From NCBI GenBank assembly GCA_964461335.1, contig CAYWTY010000001.1, positions 1 through 64,000 of the forward strand: a stretch of DNA of 64,000 nucleotides, read 5' to 3'. The notes under the pieces were generated by a model. It was not told where the DNA came from and searched no databases. It saw only the letters and a program-made list of their open reading frames with translations. A program made the position numbers and the translations under genes. Source of the DNA: JAKJBL01 sp964461335 (GTDB lineage Bacteria; Bacillota; Clostridia; Christensenellales; CAG-138). Shown one piece after another: positions 16,318 to 24,975 of the stretch (position 1 is its first letter; each line of letters begins with the position of its first letter).

Positions 16318-17045
16318 ACCGCAGTACTCCCCAAGTATGCCTTGACCACCTCAGGATTTTTTCTTACTTCCTCAGGAATGCCCTCGGCAATGGTTTTTCC
16401 GTAATTTAGCACGTGAAGACGGTTACAGAGCTCCATTATTAAACGCATATCATGGTCAACAATCAGAATACCGATGTGTTTTTTTACAGGCAGTGATTCA
16501 AGAAGGGTTAACAGTTCATCGGTTTCCACTTCGTTTAGTCCTGCCGCCGGCTCATCCAGAAGCAGGAACTTAGGCTCACTAGCCAGAGCGCGGGCGATTT
16601 CCAACAGGCGTTGATCCCGAAAAGTCAGGCCTTGGGCAAGTAAATCAGCCTTGTCTCCGATGCCCAATTCGGCCAATAATTCGGCTGCGAGACGTACGGC
16701 TATACGGCGTGGCGTACCAACACCTATGGCTCCGATTACTACATTCTCCAAGCAGCTGAGATTTTTGAACAGGCGAATGGTCTGATAAGTGCGTACCAGA
16801 CCGCAACCGGATATCCGATATGCAGGCATTTCGCTGATATTATAATCGTCAATCAACACATTTCCGCTGTTCTTGGGCAGCATTCCGGTAATAACATTGA
16901 TAAACGTTGATTTGCCGGAACCGTTTGGCCCGATTAAACCCAGTATTTCACCGGTTTCGAGGGACATGCTCACATCATCTACAGCCTTGAGGCTGCCAAA
17001 ATATTTACTTAGTCCCTTAACGTTGAGGGTGGACTTGTTTTCCAT
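16314..17045 (-). CDS. livG: Liv-type ABC ATPase 1 (LivG-like)
   Basis: 243 residues from the ATG at 17045, which has GGAG 9 nt upstream; a TTG at 17060 is in frame but lies over that site. Walker A GPNGSGKS at 39-46, Walker B FLLLDEPAAGLNEVE and H-loop IVDHDM are all present. The ABC signature reads LTFRDQRLLEIARAL, where LivG proteins usually have SYGQQRRLE, so the canonical glycine is missing. Still probably functional given the intact neighbours. Confidence 0.92.
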   Translation of the reverse strand: MENKSTLNVKGLSKYFGSLKAVDDVSMSLETGEILGLIGPNGSGKSTFINVITGMLPKNSGNVLIDDYNISEMPAYRISGCGLVRTYQTIRLFKNLSCLENVVIGAIGVGTPRRIAVRLAAELLAELGIGDKADLLAQGLTFRDQRLLEIARALASEPKFLLLDEPAAGLNEVETDELLTLLESLPVKKHIGILIVDHDMRLIMELCNRLHVLNYGKTIAEGIPEEVRKNPEVVKAYLGSTAV

Positions 17046-17063
17046 AATAGCATTCTCCAATAT

Positions 17064-17099
17064 GGGTAAGCGTGCCCTAGTAATAGAACACGCCTACCC
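17064..17099 (-). promoter_or_regulatory. intercistronic hairpin between binding protein and livG
   Basis: An 11-bp inverted repeat (GGGTAAGCGTG/CACGCCTACCC, one G-U pair on the minus-strand RNA) in the 134-nt gap after the binding-protein gene. A short T-run follows poorly. Such hairpins often stabilise the upstream mRNA or part-terminate, giving excess binding protein. Confidence 0.5.
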
Positions 17100-17179
17100 C
17101 TTTTAAAACGTGGTTCAAAATGATATTATTTCATTTTTCATTGCCCGATATGCTAACCGCAGCATTGTTGGCATATTGC

Positions 17180-18394
17180 CTACGGGCGAGGTAAGAATTC
17201 CGGCGATGCCCATTCAATAAATATGGGCTCACCATTAACCAGCTTAACAACTGCAGCTGTCTTGTCAGGTTCATGGCCACTGGCCGCATCAGACCACTTC
17301 AGCGTTCCGGTGAACAGATTAAATGTGGTGCTCTCCATATATTTGGCCATCTTTTCACCGTCAGTGCTTTTTGTTTCGCGCATAGCCTCGGTCAATACCA
17401 TAATAATGTCATAGCCTGCAAGCGACCAGGGAGCATCAACAACCCGGTTGAACATTGCCTGATAAGCCTTGCTGTATTCATCGAATCCGGGAACAGCTGC
17501 CTCAGTAATAAAGCTGTGGGTATCCCATACGACATTATTGCCGAATTCGGGACCGAGCAGCTCAAACAAAGCAGGGTCATCATAGGCATCGCCGCCATAA
17601 ACAGGAAGATCGATGCCGGCTGTACGGAACTCCTTGATTATAGTACCAAGATCGGGCATATAGGAACTGACATATATAAAGTCAGGAACCTCAGGTAAAG
17701 CCTTAAAGTGAGCTATCAGCGCTGCAGTATCAACCTTGCCTTGGCTGAAAATATCCTCACGCAAAACTTTGCCTCCTAGCTTCTCAAAAGATTGCACGAA
17801 ATAGCGCGAAAGACTCTTCGTATAGTCGATAAAATCATCAGTTACTACATAAGCGGTACGCATACCGTCGATATTATATGCCCTTTCAGCAATAACTGCA
17901 CCCATGGTGGTATTCCACATAGAAAGCGTAAACTGCTTGTCACCCAGCATAGTGCTGCTAAATAACGGCGAGGATGCTGTCGGGCTGATGCCGATGACAC
18001 CTGCCTCCTGCGCGGCACGGGCAGCAGGGCCGCCAAAATCATAGTCCGATGAGGTAATTATGACTACCGCACCTTGATCGATAAGCTGTTTGCCGACTTC
18101 CGCGGCTGTTGCTGCATCCGACTTTGAATCCATGTTGATGAATTCAAGCTGCTTTCCATTAACGCCACCTTTTGCATTAATTTCCGCAATAGCAATATTG
18201 ATACCCTCTAGGGCGGGCGCATCAATAGGCGCCTGAATACCTGTTAAAGACATTGCACCGCCAATAAGAATAGTATCACTACCCTTTTCAGCGGTTCCAC
18301 CCTTGCCGCCCTCATTCCGGCGGCACCCCCCGGCAATGACCATAGCCACCACCAAAACCGCAACCAACAACAAAGTAAAGATCCTTTTTTTCAT
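17180..18394 (-). CDS. livK: Liv-type ABC substrate-binding lipoprotein
   Basis: 404 residues. The N-terminus is a lipoprotein signal (MKKRIFTLLLVAVLVV, then lipobox AGGC), followed by a type-I periplasmic-binding fold (GGAMSLTGIQAPIDAPALEG, then GKQLEFINMDSKSDAATAAE). It captures the substrate outside the membrane for LivHMGF. It is the first gene of the operon, followed by the intercistronic hairpin. The ligand is unknown; with the downstream amidase a small amide, urea or a related nitrogen compound is plausible. The ATG has GGGGGA at good spacing. Confidence 0.92.
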   Translation of the reverse strand: MKKRIFTLLLVAVLVVAMVIAGGCRRNEGGKGGTAEKGSDTILIGGAMSLTGIQAPIDAPALEGINIAIAEINAKGGVNGKQLEFINMDSKSDAATAAEVGKQLIDQGAVVIITSSDYDFGGPAARAAQEAGVIGISPTASSPLFSSTMLGDKQFTLSMWNTTMGAVIAERAYNIDGMRTAYVVTDDFIDYTKSLSRYFVQSFEKLGGKVLREDIFSQGKVDTAALIAHFKALPEVPDFIYVSSYMPDLGTIIKEFRTAGIDLPVYGGDAYDDPALFELLGPEFGNNVVWDTHSFITEAAVPGFDEYSKAYQAMFNRVVDAPWSLAGYDIIMVLTEAMRETKSTDGEKMAKYMESTTFNLFTGTLKWSDAASGHEPDKTAAVVKLVNGEPIFIEWASPEFLPRP

Positions 18395-18901
18395 TCTTAT
18401 CCCCCTTCCATATGATTTTATTTTATTAACAAGTTTCCTGAACCCTACATATGCAGTGCCAAACGGACGGATGCTGATACCTCAAGTGTAAATAAGATGA
18501 TAAAGATTGCTTGAAGTTACCACAAAGTTAAGCCTGTACAATACAACCCAAATGTGCTATTTATCCCATTTCATAATATAGCATATACCCTTTTTGCATA
18601 TTTGTCGTGTCTTCAGCTAAGTTTGTTTTGTTTCAATATTGTTATGATGACAAGAATAGCGAGTTTTTAAGCAATAATAGAAAATTCTATCAGCTTAGCA
18701 GCCAGTTTAGGATTGCCCGTGTATAATGTCCGTGTTAAACTAAGCATGCAGGATAGCCTTGCCTGTTAAATAACAGTTCTGCATCTGTATGCTGATTAGT
18801 TGGCTTTGCCACTGCATTTGAACTACCTGCGAGCCAGCATCAAGTCATTGAGGAATAATCATGAATTATACTTGAACATTTTATAAAAAGGGAGAAAGCG
18901 C
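18395..18901. other. divergent control region between liv operon and two-component genes
   Basis: 507 bp without a gene. A TATAAT (18722-18727, plus strand) lies about 175 bp before the regulator, but has no good -35. I found no convincing sigma-A promoter for the liv operon, consistent with activation by the adjacent AraC-type regulator. No riboswitch that I can recognise. Confidence 0.5.
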
Positions 18902-19975
18902 GTGACGACAGTTTTAGTCGCCGATGATGAAGTGGTTGAACGCCAATATTTATGCCGGTTATTTGAGAAATTCTCGGGGTTTCGATTGATAGGGCAGGCA
19001 GAAAACGGCAACCAGGCTATTGAGCTGACCGCACTTCACAAACCGGATATCATTATTATGGATATCAATATGCCGTTGAGCGGGCTAGAAGCTGCCAGGG
19101 TAATACGACAGGAAAACCCAAAGCAGATTATCATTATAAACACTGCCTATGCCAATTTCGAGTATGCCAGGCAGGCGCTCGAATTGCGACTTGATGCCTA
19201 TCTACTTAAGCCTGCAACCCCGGAAGAGGTGCTCTCAACAGTAAAGAATTGTTTACAGCAAAAAGAACGCAATAATACTTCAGGCAATATTTTTTCTATT
19301 CGTCCTCGTCTTGCATACCCCCATGAAATTGCAGAAAAGATGCAACAAAGCTTAAAGATAGGTGATTCTGCTCTCTTCTTGGCTGATGCAGCAGCTTACC
19401 TGGAATTTTTTGATATCAATAATAGTTGGATAGAGGACTATCGCCTTTATATTATCAATACCGTGTTTGGCCTAGGGCGACAGTTGAACGGGCTGCGACT
19501 GCTGGATTCCATACAAGAATTAGTAGACTGCGAGGGCTGCCTCAGCCGATTAAAATGTGCTATAGGAGATGAGCTGCGCCATCCGCTGGAAGATTTTTTC
19601 CGTCGTATCGGCCTTGCTCTGCAAGCGGCAAAACCAATGGAAAGCGACCCTGTGGAAGCAGCTTGCGGTTATATCCAAAATCACTATACCGAGAATATAA
19701 CCTTAAGCCAATTAGCTGAGTTCACCCATTTCAGCCCCGGATATCTATCACGCCTGTTTAATCACCGAATGGGAATGACCCTGCGCAGCTATATCAATAA
19801 GATCCGGGTTGAGAATGCTGCCCATATGCTGCGTTTTTCCCGAAGGGGTGTAAATGATATTGCACTCGATTGTGGGTTTCGTAATCTATCACATTTTCAC
19901 CGTATTTTTAAGGAACACACCGGAACGACTCCCAAGGGAATACGAAAACAGGGGGATACGCATAATGCACCTTGA
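18902..19975 (+). CDS. response regulator, receiver plus AraC-type DNA-binding domain
   Basis: 357 residues from a GTG with GGGAG 7 nt upstream. The receiver (1-115) has acidic pair D8-D9, phospho-acceptor D54 (in IIIMDINMP), T81 and K103, all canonical. The middle (about 125-250) is an undefined linker. The C-terminal 100 residues form a double-HTH AraC module (ITLSQLAEFTHFSPGYLSRL, then VNDIALDCGFRNLSHFHRIF). The type is YesN-like. The downstream histidine-kinase gene overlaps by 11 bp. Placed divergently from the liv/amidase operon, so likely its activator. Confidence 0.92.
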   Translation: MTTVLVADDEVVERQYLCRLFEKFSGFRLIGQAENGNQAIELTALHKPDIIIMDINMPLSGLEAARVIRQENPKQIIIINTAYANFEYARQALELRLDAYLLKPATPEEVLSTVKNCLQQKERNNTSGNIFSIRPRLAYPHEIAEKMQQSLKIGDSALFLADAAAYLEFFDINNSWIEDYRLYIINTVFGLGRQLNGLRLLDSIQELVDCEGCLSRLKCAIGDELRHPLEDFFRRIGLALQAAKPMESDPVEAACGYIQNHYTENITLSQLAEFTHFSPGYLSRLFNHRMGMTLRSYINKIRVENAAHMLRFSRRGVNDIALDCGFRNLSHFHRIFKEHTGTTPKGIRKQGDTHNAP

Positions 19976-21161
19976 GCTTACTGATATTATTTCGGTGGAA
20001 TTCCAATCCCAAATACAGGATTCCCTGGCATTTGCCACTGGGTTTGGCATTGTGTTCGTAGATAAAGAAGGCCGCCATATCGGCGAAGGGAGAAATTTCT
20101 GCCGCTTTTGCAATAAACTTAATGATACACTCTCCGGCCGTTCCGCCTGTGAACAATCTAATCTGACAGCGATAAACGCAGCTTTAAAAATGCAACAGAC
20201 CAATATTTATCTGTGCCATGCGGGATTGGTGGGGTTTGTTATTCCGTTGCTATATGACGGGGAATACATAGGCGCCATTACTGCGGGGCAGGTATTATGC
20301 GATGATATGTCCGGATTCCCACAATACTCCCCCACACCCGAGAACTGGCAGGATAACCCTGCCCTGCGGCAATATCGCAACGAAATCCGCGTTTTTAGCC
20401 GTGAGCAAGTGGAGAACGCAGCCATAGCATTCCGTAATATTTCTAACTACATAATCCAAACCGTAGCATATAACAAAATGGAGCAGGAACTGATGGCAGC
20501 ACGTTCAAGACGACTGCAACTGGAACACCAGTTAAGGCTGGCTGAGTTGGATGCCCTGCAAAAACAAGTAACACCCCATTTTATTTTTAATATTCTCAGC
20601 AGTGTTACCCGCCTGCTATCAGGCGGAGAATATGAAACAGCAGAAAAGATGTTGAATGCTTTCACACAGATGATGCGCTACACACTTTATGACAGCAGTG
20701 CGACTGTAACTTTAGGGCAGGAATTGCAGTATATTCGCAATTATTTATCAATACAGCAAGTTCGTTTTGGGGAACGAATACTTTGCAATGTCGATTGTGC
20801 GGTTGGGCTAAATCAATTACCGATACCATTTTTCTCCTTACAGCCCCTTGTAGAAAACGCGATTGAGCATGGGTTGCTTGCCTGCACGGATGGCGGGACA
20901 GTCGATATAATCTGCAGACAGGAAGAGGATGGGATAAACATTTGCATTCGGGATAACGGTGTTGGGATACCTGCCGAAAAACTTGAAAGTCTAAGGTGTT
21001 GCATGGCCGGAAACACCGCACAAGGGCCAACAAAGCATATCGGTCTATACAATAGTTACCGCCGCTTTTCTTATCTATATGGTGACAGAATGACCTTTTC
21101 TTTGGACAGCGAGCAAAATGCAGGTACGGCTGTACATATTTTTATTGCCGATCCTGCATAA
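19965..21161 (+). CDS. PocR-domain LytS-type sensor histidine kinase
   Basis: 398 residues from the ATG at 19965, with GGGGGA upstream; a longer frame would run back through the regulator. Residues about 5-170 match a PocR sensory domain: cysteines C46, C49, C62 and C84 in the pattern CRFC...GRSAC...YLCHAGL, which may hold a metal or cluster. After a coiled coil (about 170-200) comes a His_kinase domain of the LytS class with H205 (QVTPHFIFNI), N-box LVENAIEHGL and G-box DNGVGIPAEKL. No membrane segment, so a cytoplasmic sensor. It should phosphorylate the AraC-type regulator encoded upstream. Confidence 0.9.
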   Translation: MHLELTDIISVEFQSQIQDSLAFATGFGIVFVDKEGRHIGEGRNFCRFCNKLNDTLSGRSACEQSNLTAINAALKMQQTNIYLCHAGLVGFVIPLLYDGEYIGAITAGQVLCDDMSGFPQYSPTPENWQDNPALRQYRNEIRVFSREQVENAAIAFRNISNYIIQTVAYNKMEQELMAARSRRLQLEHQLRLAELDALQKQVTPHFIFNILSSVTRLLSGGEYETAEKMLNAFTQMMRYTLYDSSATVTLGQELQYIRNYLSIQQVRFGERILCNVDCAVGLNQLPIPFFSLQPLVENAIEHGLLACTDGGTVDIICRQEEDGINICIRDNGVGIPAEKLESLRCCMAGNTAQGPTKHIGLYNSYRRFSYLYGDRMTFSLDSEQNAGTAVHIFIADPA

Positions 21162-21199
21162 TTGTTTAAAGCCTGAAGGCTGCTATATATCAGTCTATC

Positions 21200-22409
21200 C
21201 TATGGTTCTAAATCACGGTTACGTAAAAAACTTGGAACATCAAGGTTTGCGTGCTTATCCCTAGGGACATAGCTTCGCTGCGCAGAGTCTTGTTCTTCTT
21301 CGGGGCGACGCGGTGGCGGCACAACTGGCTGCCGCTGAGGTTGCCACGGCATTTGCGGCTCCTTTTGCATAACTCCGCTCAAAGGTTCACGCACATCGCG
21401 TACAGTCAACCTTGGCCGTGCTGATTGTGCTGTTTCCTTTGCTGTATCTATATTTTCAAAGCCTGTGGCTATTACTGTAATCCTTAAACTATCGCCCATT
21501 TCATCATCAATGCCAGCGCCCCAAATTATGTTTGCATCTGGGTCTGCTGTAGCTTGAATAAGTTCTGCTGCTTCATTAACTTCAAGCAACCCTAAATCAG
21601 CGCCACCAGTTATGTTCATAAGCACACCCTTAGCGCCGCTTATTGTTGTTTCAAGCAAAGGGCTTTCAACTGCCTGCCTCGCAGCTTCAAGCGCCCGCTT
21701 GTCTCCGGAAGCTGTTCCTATACCCATANNNNNNNNNNTGGGCCATCCCTTTTTCTTTCATAACAGACTTAACATCTGCAAAATCTAAGTTGATCATGCT
21801 TGGCACAGCGATAAGGTCACTTATGCCCTGAATACCTTGGCGCAGAACATCATCTGCAACGCGCAGCGCATCTATAAGGCTCGATGTTTTTACAACATCG
21901 AGAAGCCTGTCGTTGGGTATGGTAATAAGTGTGTCGACCTCAGGCTTTAATGCGTCAATTCCAAGTTCGGCATTCCTCATCCGCACCTTGCCCTCGAATT
22001 TGAAAGGCTTTGTAACAACGCCAACTGTCAAAATTCCCATTTCTTTTGCACATTCAGCAACGATTGGTGCAGCGCCTGTTCCTGTGCCTCCGCCCATTCC
22101 AGCAGTTATAAAAACCAGATCAGCGCCCTTAATAGCTGCTGAAATTTGGTCGCGGTTTTCCTCAGCTGCTTTTCTGCCTATTTCAGGGTCAGCTCCAGCT
22201 CCAAGCCCTTTTGTGAGCTTTTCACCGATTTGGATTTTTTGGTTTGCGCGAGACAAGTGCAAGGCCTGCTTATCAGTATTAACAGCTATAAACTCAACAC
22301 CGCGCAAGCCGTATTGAATCATTCTGTTAACAGCATTATTGCCTGCCCCACCAACTCCGACAACTTTTAGTTGTGCAAATTGGCCACTATCAAAATCCAT
22401 TTCCAGCAT
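21200..22409 (-). CDS. ftsZ: FtsZ, tubulin-like division GTPase, interrupted by an assembly gap
   Basis: FtsZ polymerises into the Z-ring. The N-terminal part (22409 down to 21739) contains GTP-binding [12 protein letters not shown] and GGGTGTG (106-112) and T7 loop [11 protein letters not shown]. The C-terminal part (21728 to 21200) resumes with MGIGTASG and ends in the conserved tail [10 protein letters not shown] that binds FtsA. Ten Ns separate the parts and shift the frame. Deleting exactly those Ns gives GCC-CAT-ATG-GGT, reading GMAH-MGIG, the normal family junction, and a 399-residue protein. The true gene is almost certainly intact. It lies 32 nt after ftsA; the ATG has AAGGGGGA. Confidence 0.94.
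21729..21738. other. 10-base assembly gap (Ns)
   Basis: A run of ten Ns flanked by ...CCCATA and TGGG...; joined, the flanks form the 10-bp palindrome CCCATATGGG. The gap size is most likely a placeholder. Confidence 0.95.
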
Positions 22410-22441
22410 AACGCTTCCCCCTTAATAGTACCAGCCTAAAA

Positions 22442-23626
22442 TTATCTGGCTACGAATAGTTCTTTCAGCCACCCAAATACACCTGTTTCTGCCTGATGTA
22501 TCGAAGCCCCGCTTCTGGCTGCATTTAGTGCGAATTCAAGGGTCCCAAAGGTGCTTGCATAGTTAGGAGAATTCATGCGCGGCATCCAAGGCATATCGCG
22601 CTTTACCGAAAGCCCCAGCATGTTCTCAAGATACTCGAGGCTACCACGCATCAAAGCAAGACCTCCGCCTGTTAAGTATATTACAGGCTTGCAAGCATTG
22701 GCTACACCCATTTTGCAAATTTCATCAACTATCATGGAACACATTTCATGTGCACGCTCTTCAATAATGTATTGAATTATAGAGCGTTCCACACTATATG
22801 TGCCCTGGGGCGTTCGGACAAGCTCCATACTATCCTGATAGTCAAGCGAAAATTCGTACCTTCGCTTCACGGGTTCAGCAACAGCTATTGGAACATCGAG
22901 CCCATACGCCAAATCTCCAGCTAAATGCATACCCCCGACTTCAAGGGTTTCTTGAGCAACTATTGCCGAATGCAACACTATGCTAATATCCGTATGCGTA
23001 TAGCCCACATCTAACAATATAGTAGGTCTTTGGCGATCCTTTTCCGGTATAAGCATCAGTGCCTGCCCAAGCTGGGTGCTTATGCATACTCCCGGGCGCA
23101 TATCCGCCTGTTTTATTGCTTCCTGCACCGGTTTAAGGAAACTCTCATGCGCATAAACATGCGAAACATCGGCTTCTATGACTGCTGCAGAAGTATCCGT
23201 TGTTAGTTCTCCTTTTTTTGCGCCATCAACTACAAAGGCAAAAGGAGTGCTATGTATCAAGCGGCAACCCTCCGGCGGTGTTTGTGGTAGGGATGCACTA
23301 ATTAGCTTGTCTATATCAGCGCTGGTTATGCGTTTGGGAGTAGATTCAATACTTAGCTTGCCGGTACCCATAACTAACTTAGTAAAAGGTGCAGGTATAG
23401 AGATTACTACATCACGCAAATAAAATCCGCATTCGCGCTCTGTTGCTTTAAGAGAATCGAGTACAGTTTGCTTAATGTTTGATACATCAGAAAACTCACT
23501 AAATCGGTAACCATTATAGCTGCGTATATCCGCCCCATGAACCGCGAGCCCATCAAGCCCAACGCGGCTAGCGCATATGCTAACAACCTTAGAGCTGCCA
23601 ATATCAAGAACCACAGCATTCTTCAA
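22442..23626 (-). CDS. ftsA: FtsA, actin-like membrane tether of FtsZ
   Basis: About 394 residues. I take the TTG at 23626, 8 nt after GGAGG, as start; the ATG at 23641 contains that site inside its own coding stretch. Actin-like ATP-binding motifs include VVLDIGSSKV at the N-terminus and LLDVGYTHTDISIV, then YLTGGGLALMRG. The last residues (GVFGWLKELFVAR) form the amphipathic membrane-targeting helix. FtsA binds the FtsZ tail. It sits between ftsQ and ftsZ with its own promoter at 23694-23723. Confidence 0.93.
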   Translation of the reverse strand: MKNAVVLDIGSSKVVSICASRVGLDGLAVHGADIRSYNGYRFSEFSDVSNIKQTVLDSLKATERECGFYLRDVVISIPAPFTKLVMGTGKLSIESTPKRITSADIDKLISASLPQTPPEGCRLIHSTPFAFVVDGAKKGELTTDTSAAVIEADVSHVYAHESFLKPVQEAIKQADMRPGVCISTQLGQALMLIPEKDRQRPTILLDVGYTHTDISIVLHSAIVAQETLEVGGMHLAGDLAYGLDVPIAVAEPVKRRYEFSLDYQDSMELVRTPQGTYSVERSIIQYIIEERAHEMCSMIVDEICKMGVANACKPVIYLTGGGLALMRGSLEYLENMLGLSVKRDMPWMPRMNSPNYASTFGTLEFALNAARSGASIHQAETGVFGWLKELFVAR

Positions 23627-23693
23627 AAGGTCTTCCTCCATGCAGCTAACAAGACAGAATGCCTTGCGTATTCAGGTGAGCATGATTAAAGAT

Positions 23694-23723
23694 AATATAC
23701 CATATTTGGTATCTATTGTGCAA
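23694..23723 (-). promoter_or_regulatory. promoter of ftsA-ftsZ with palindrome in the spacer
   Basis: TTGCAC -35 (23718-23723), 18 bp, TATATT -10 (23694-23699) on the minus strand. A palindrome ATACCA-TATT-TGGTAT (23697-23712) overlaps the -10 and spacer and could be an operator. Confidence 0.55.
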
Positions 23724-23802
23724 CCGCAATACTAAATGCGCTGTATAGTATAAGATTGCATCCAATATGGGGACGGACTTTCGCTGCTTATTTTCATGTT
23801 AA

Positions 23803-24969
23803 TTATTCTGTGGCGTGGGGCATTTCTCTTGCCTCTTCTTCATCTTGAAAGCTTGTTGCCTGAGTTGGGGAATAAATAGCCCCTCCTTTTGCGCTTACAT
23901 CCAGTACTCCAGATGAGTATCCTGCACTTTGAAGTGAAGGCAGCACATCACGCATCCACGCAAGCTTTTCTGAGATATTCTCAGGCTGACCCAAAACGAC
24001 ACTTATTCCAACTTTTGTTTGCAAACATATTCGCAAAGGATTGGATACGTCCACTTCTAAAACTTCCCCTACTAAGCTGTAGAATTGGAGTTGATCTATA
24101 AGGGTTAATAATGTCCTGACCTGAAGGTCGCTCCCGGTGCCCAAAGGTTCGTTAACATGGAAGCTAACCTGGGACATGCCATTTACGCGCATTAAGTTAT
24201 TTGAGCCCTTGCTTTCTCCAATAGCAAGCACATAACCCTCACAATCAATAAAAACATCATAACCCTGTGCTGCAATTGCTGCGATTTCTTTTCGTTCTTC
24301 GATATTTATTCTAATTGTTCTAGGAAACTCCCGCTCAATTGAAAGTACTTTAAGATAAGGCTCGGTTTCAAGCCTGCTAAAAGCGGCTTTAGTATCACAC
24401 AATAGCATATGCATGCCCCTCTTTAGCCCCCCAATAGAGATAATATCTTGAACTGAATACCTTGAAACACCTTCAACAACTATATTTTCAACAAGGAACA
24501 CAAAGTATCCCGCAAGCAGAGCCCCAAGTATGCCAACAGCTGCAGCTATGTATAAAAGCAGCTGTTTAGGCGCAAGAGTTTTTCTTTGCTTGGTTTTGGT
24601 TTTTAGGTTTTTGGCGATGCTCCCGTTTTTATCTTCAATTGGACTCTTTGATAGCCTGTGTATGTTAAAGCTTTCTGTTCGGGGGGTGTTGGTTTGAACG
24701 CTTTTATTATCAGCAGCTCGCTTATGAAAGTCAGTTTTACTCTGTTTTTGCCGCCGATTTGCAATATCTAAAGTTGTTTTTTTGTTTGATGTCTTTTTTT
24801 GCGTAGAAGGCTTGTCTATATTAATTTCATTAAAGCGCCCTCTCCCCTGGCTTTCTCTTCTATAGCTTGGCGAATCCGAAATATGAGTAGGCGCATATAA
24901 CCTAACCTGATTTTTACTGTTGACTGCTTGTCTCTTATTGTCGTTAGCCATTGTACTGACTTTCTTCAT
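23803..24969 (-). CDS. ftsQ: FtsQ/DivIB division protein
   Basis: 388 residues. A long, basic, disordered cytoplasmic N-terminus (about 1-135) precedes one membrane span (about 137-160). Next comes a POTRA domain beginning VENIVVEGVSRYS and containing FPRTIRINIEERKEIAAI, then the FtsQ/DivIB beta domain. It links early and late division proteins in the septal membrane. The N-terminal extension is longer than in Bacillus. No good ribosome site precedes the first ATG; the ATG at 24951 is an alternative. Lies 6 nt after murA. Confidence 0.88.
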   Translation of the reverse strand: MKKVSTMANDNKRQAVNSKNQVRLYAPTHISDSPSYRRESQGRGRFNEINIDKPSTQKKTSNKKTTLDIANRRQKQSKTDFHKRAADNKSVQTNTPRTESFNIHRLSKSPIEDKNGSIAKNLKTKTKQRKTLAPKQLLLYIAAAVGILGALLAGYFVFLVENIVVEGVSRYSVQDIISIGGLKRGMHMLLCDTKAAFSRLETEPYLKVLSIEREFPRTIRINIEERKEIAAIAAQGYDVFIDCEGYVLAIGESKGSNNLMRVNGMSQVSFHVNEPLGTGSDLQVRTLLTLIDQLQFYSLVGEVLEVDVSNPLRICLQTKVGISVVLGQPENISEKLAWMRDVLPSLQSAGYSSGVLDVSAKGGAIYSPTQATSFQDEEEAREMPHATE

Positions 24970-24975
24970 GCAATT

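Noticed and set aside
18395..18560. Guanidine-I (ykkC) riboswitch ahead of the binding-protein gene
   Set aside because: Only a short TAGGGTTC-like string is present; the other conserved blocks are missing.
21200..22409. ftsZ as a true pseudogene
   Set aside because: The frame break is caused solely by the ten Ns; the flanks join in frame.
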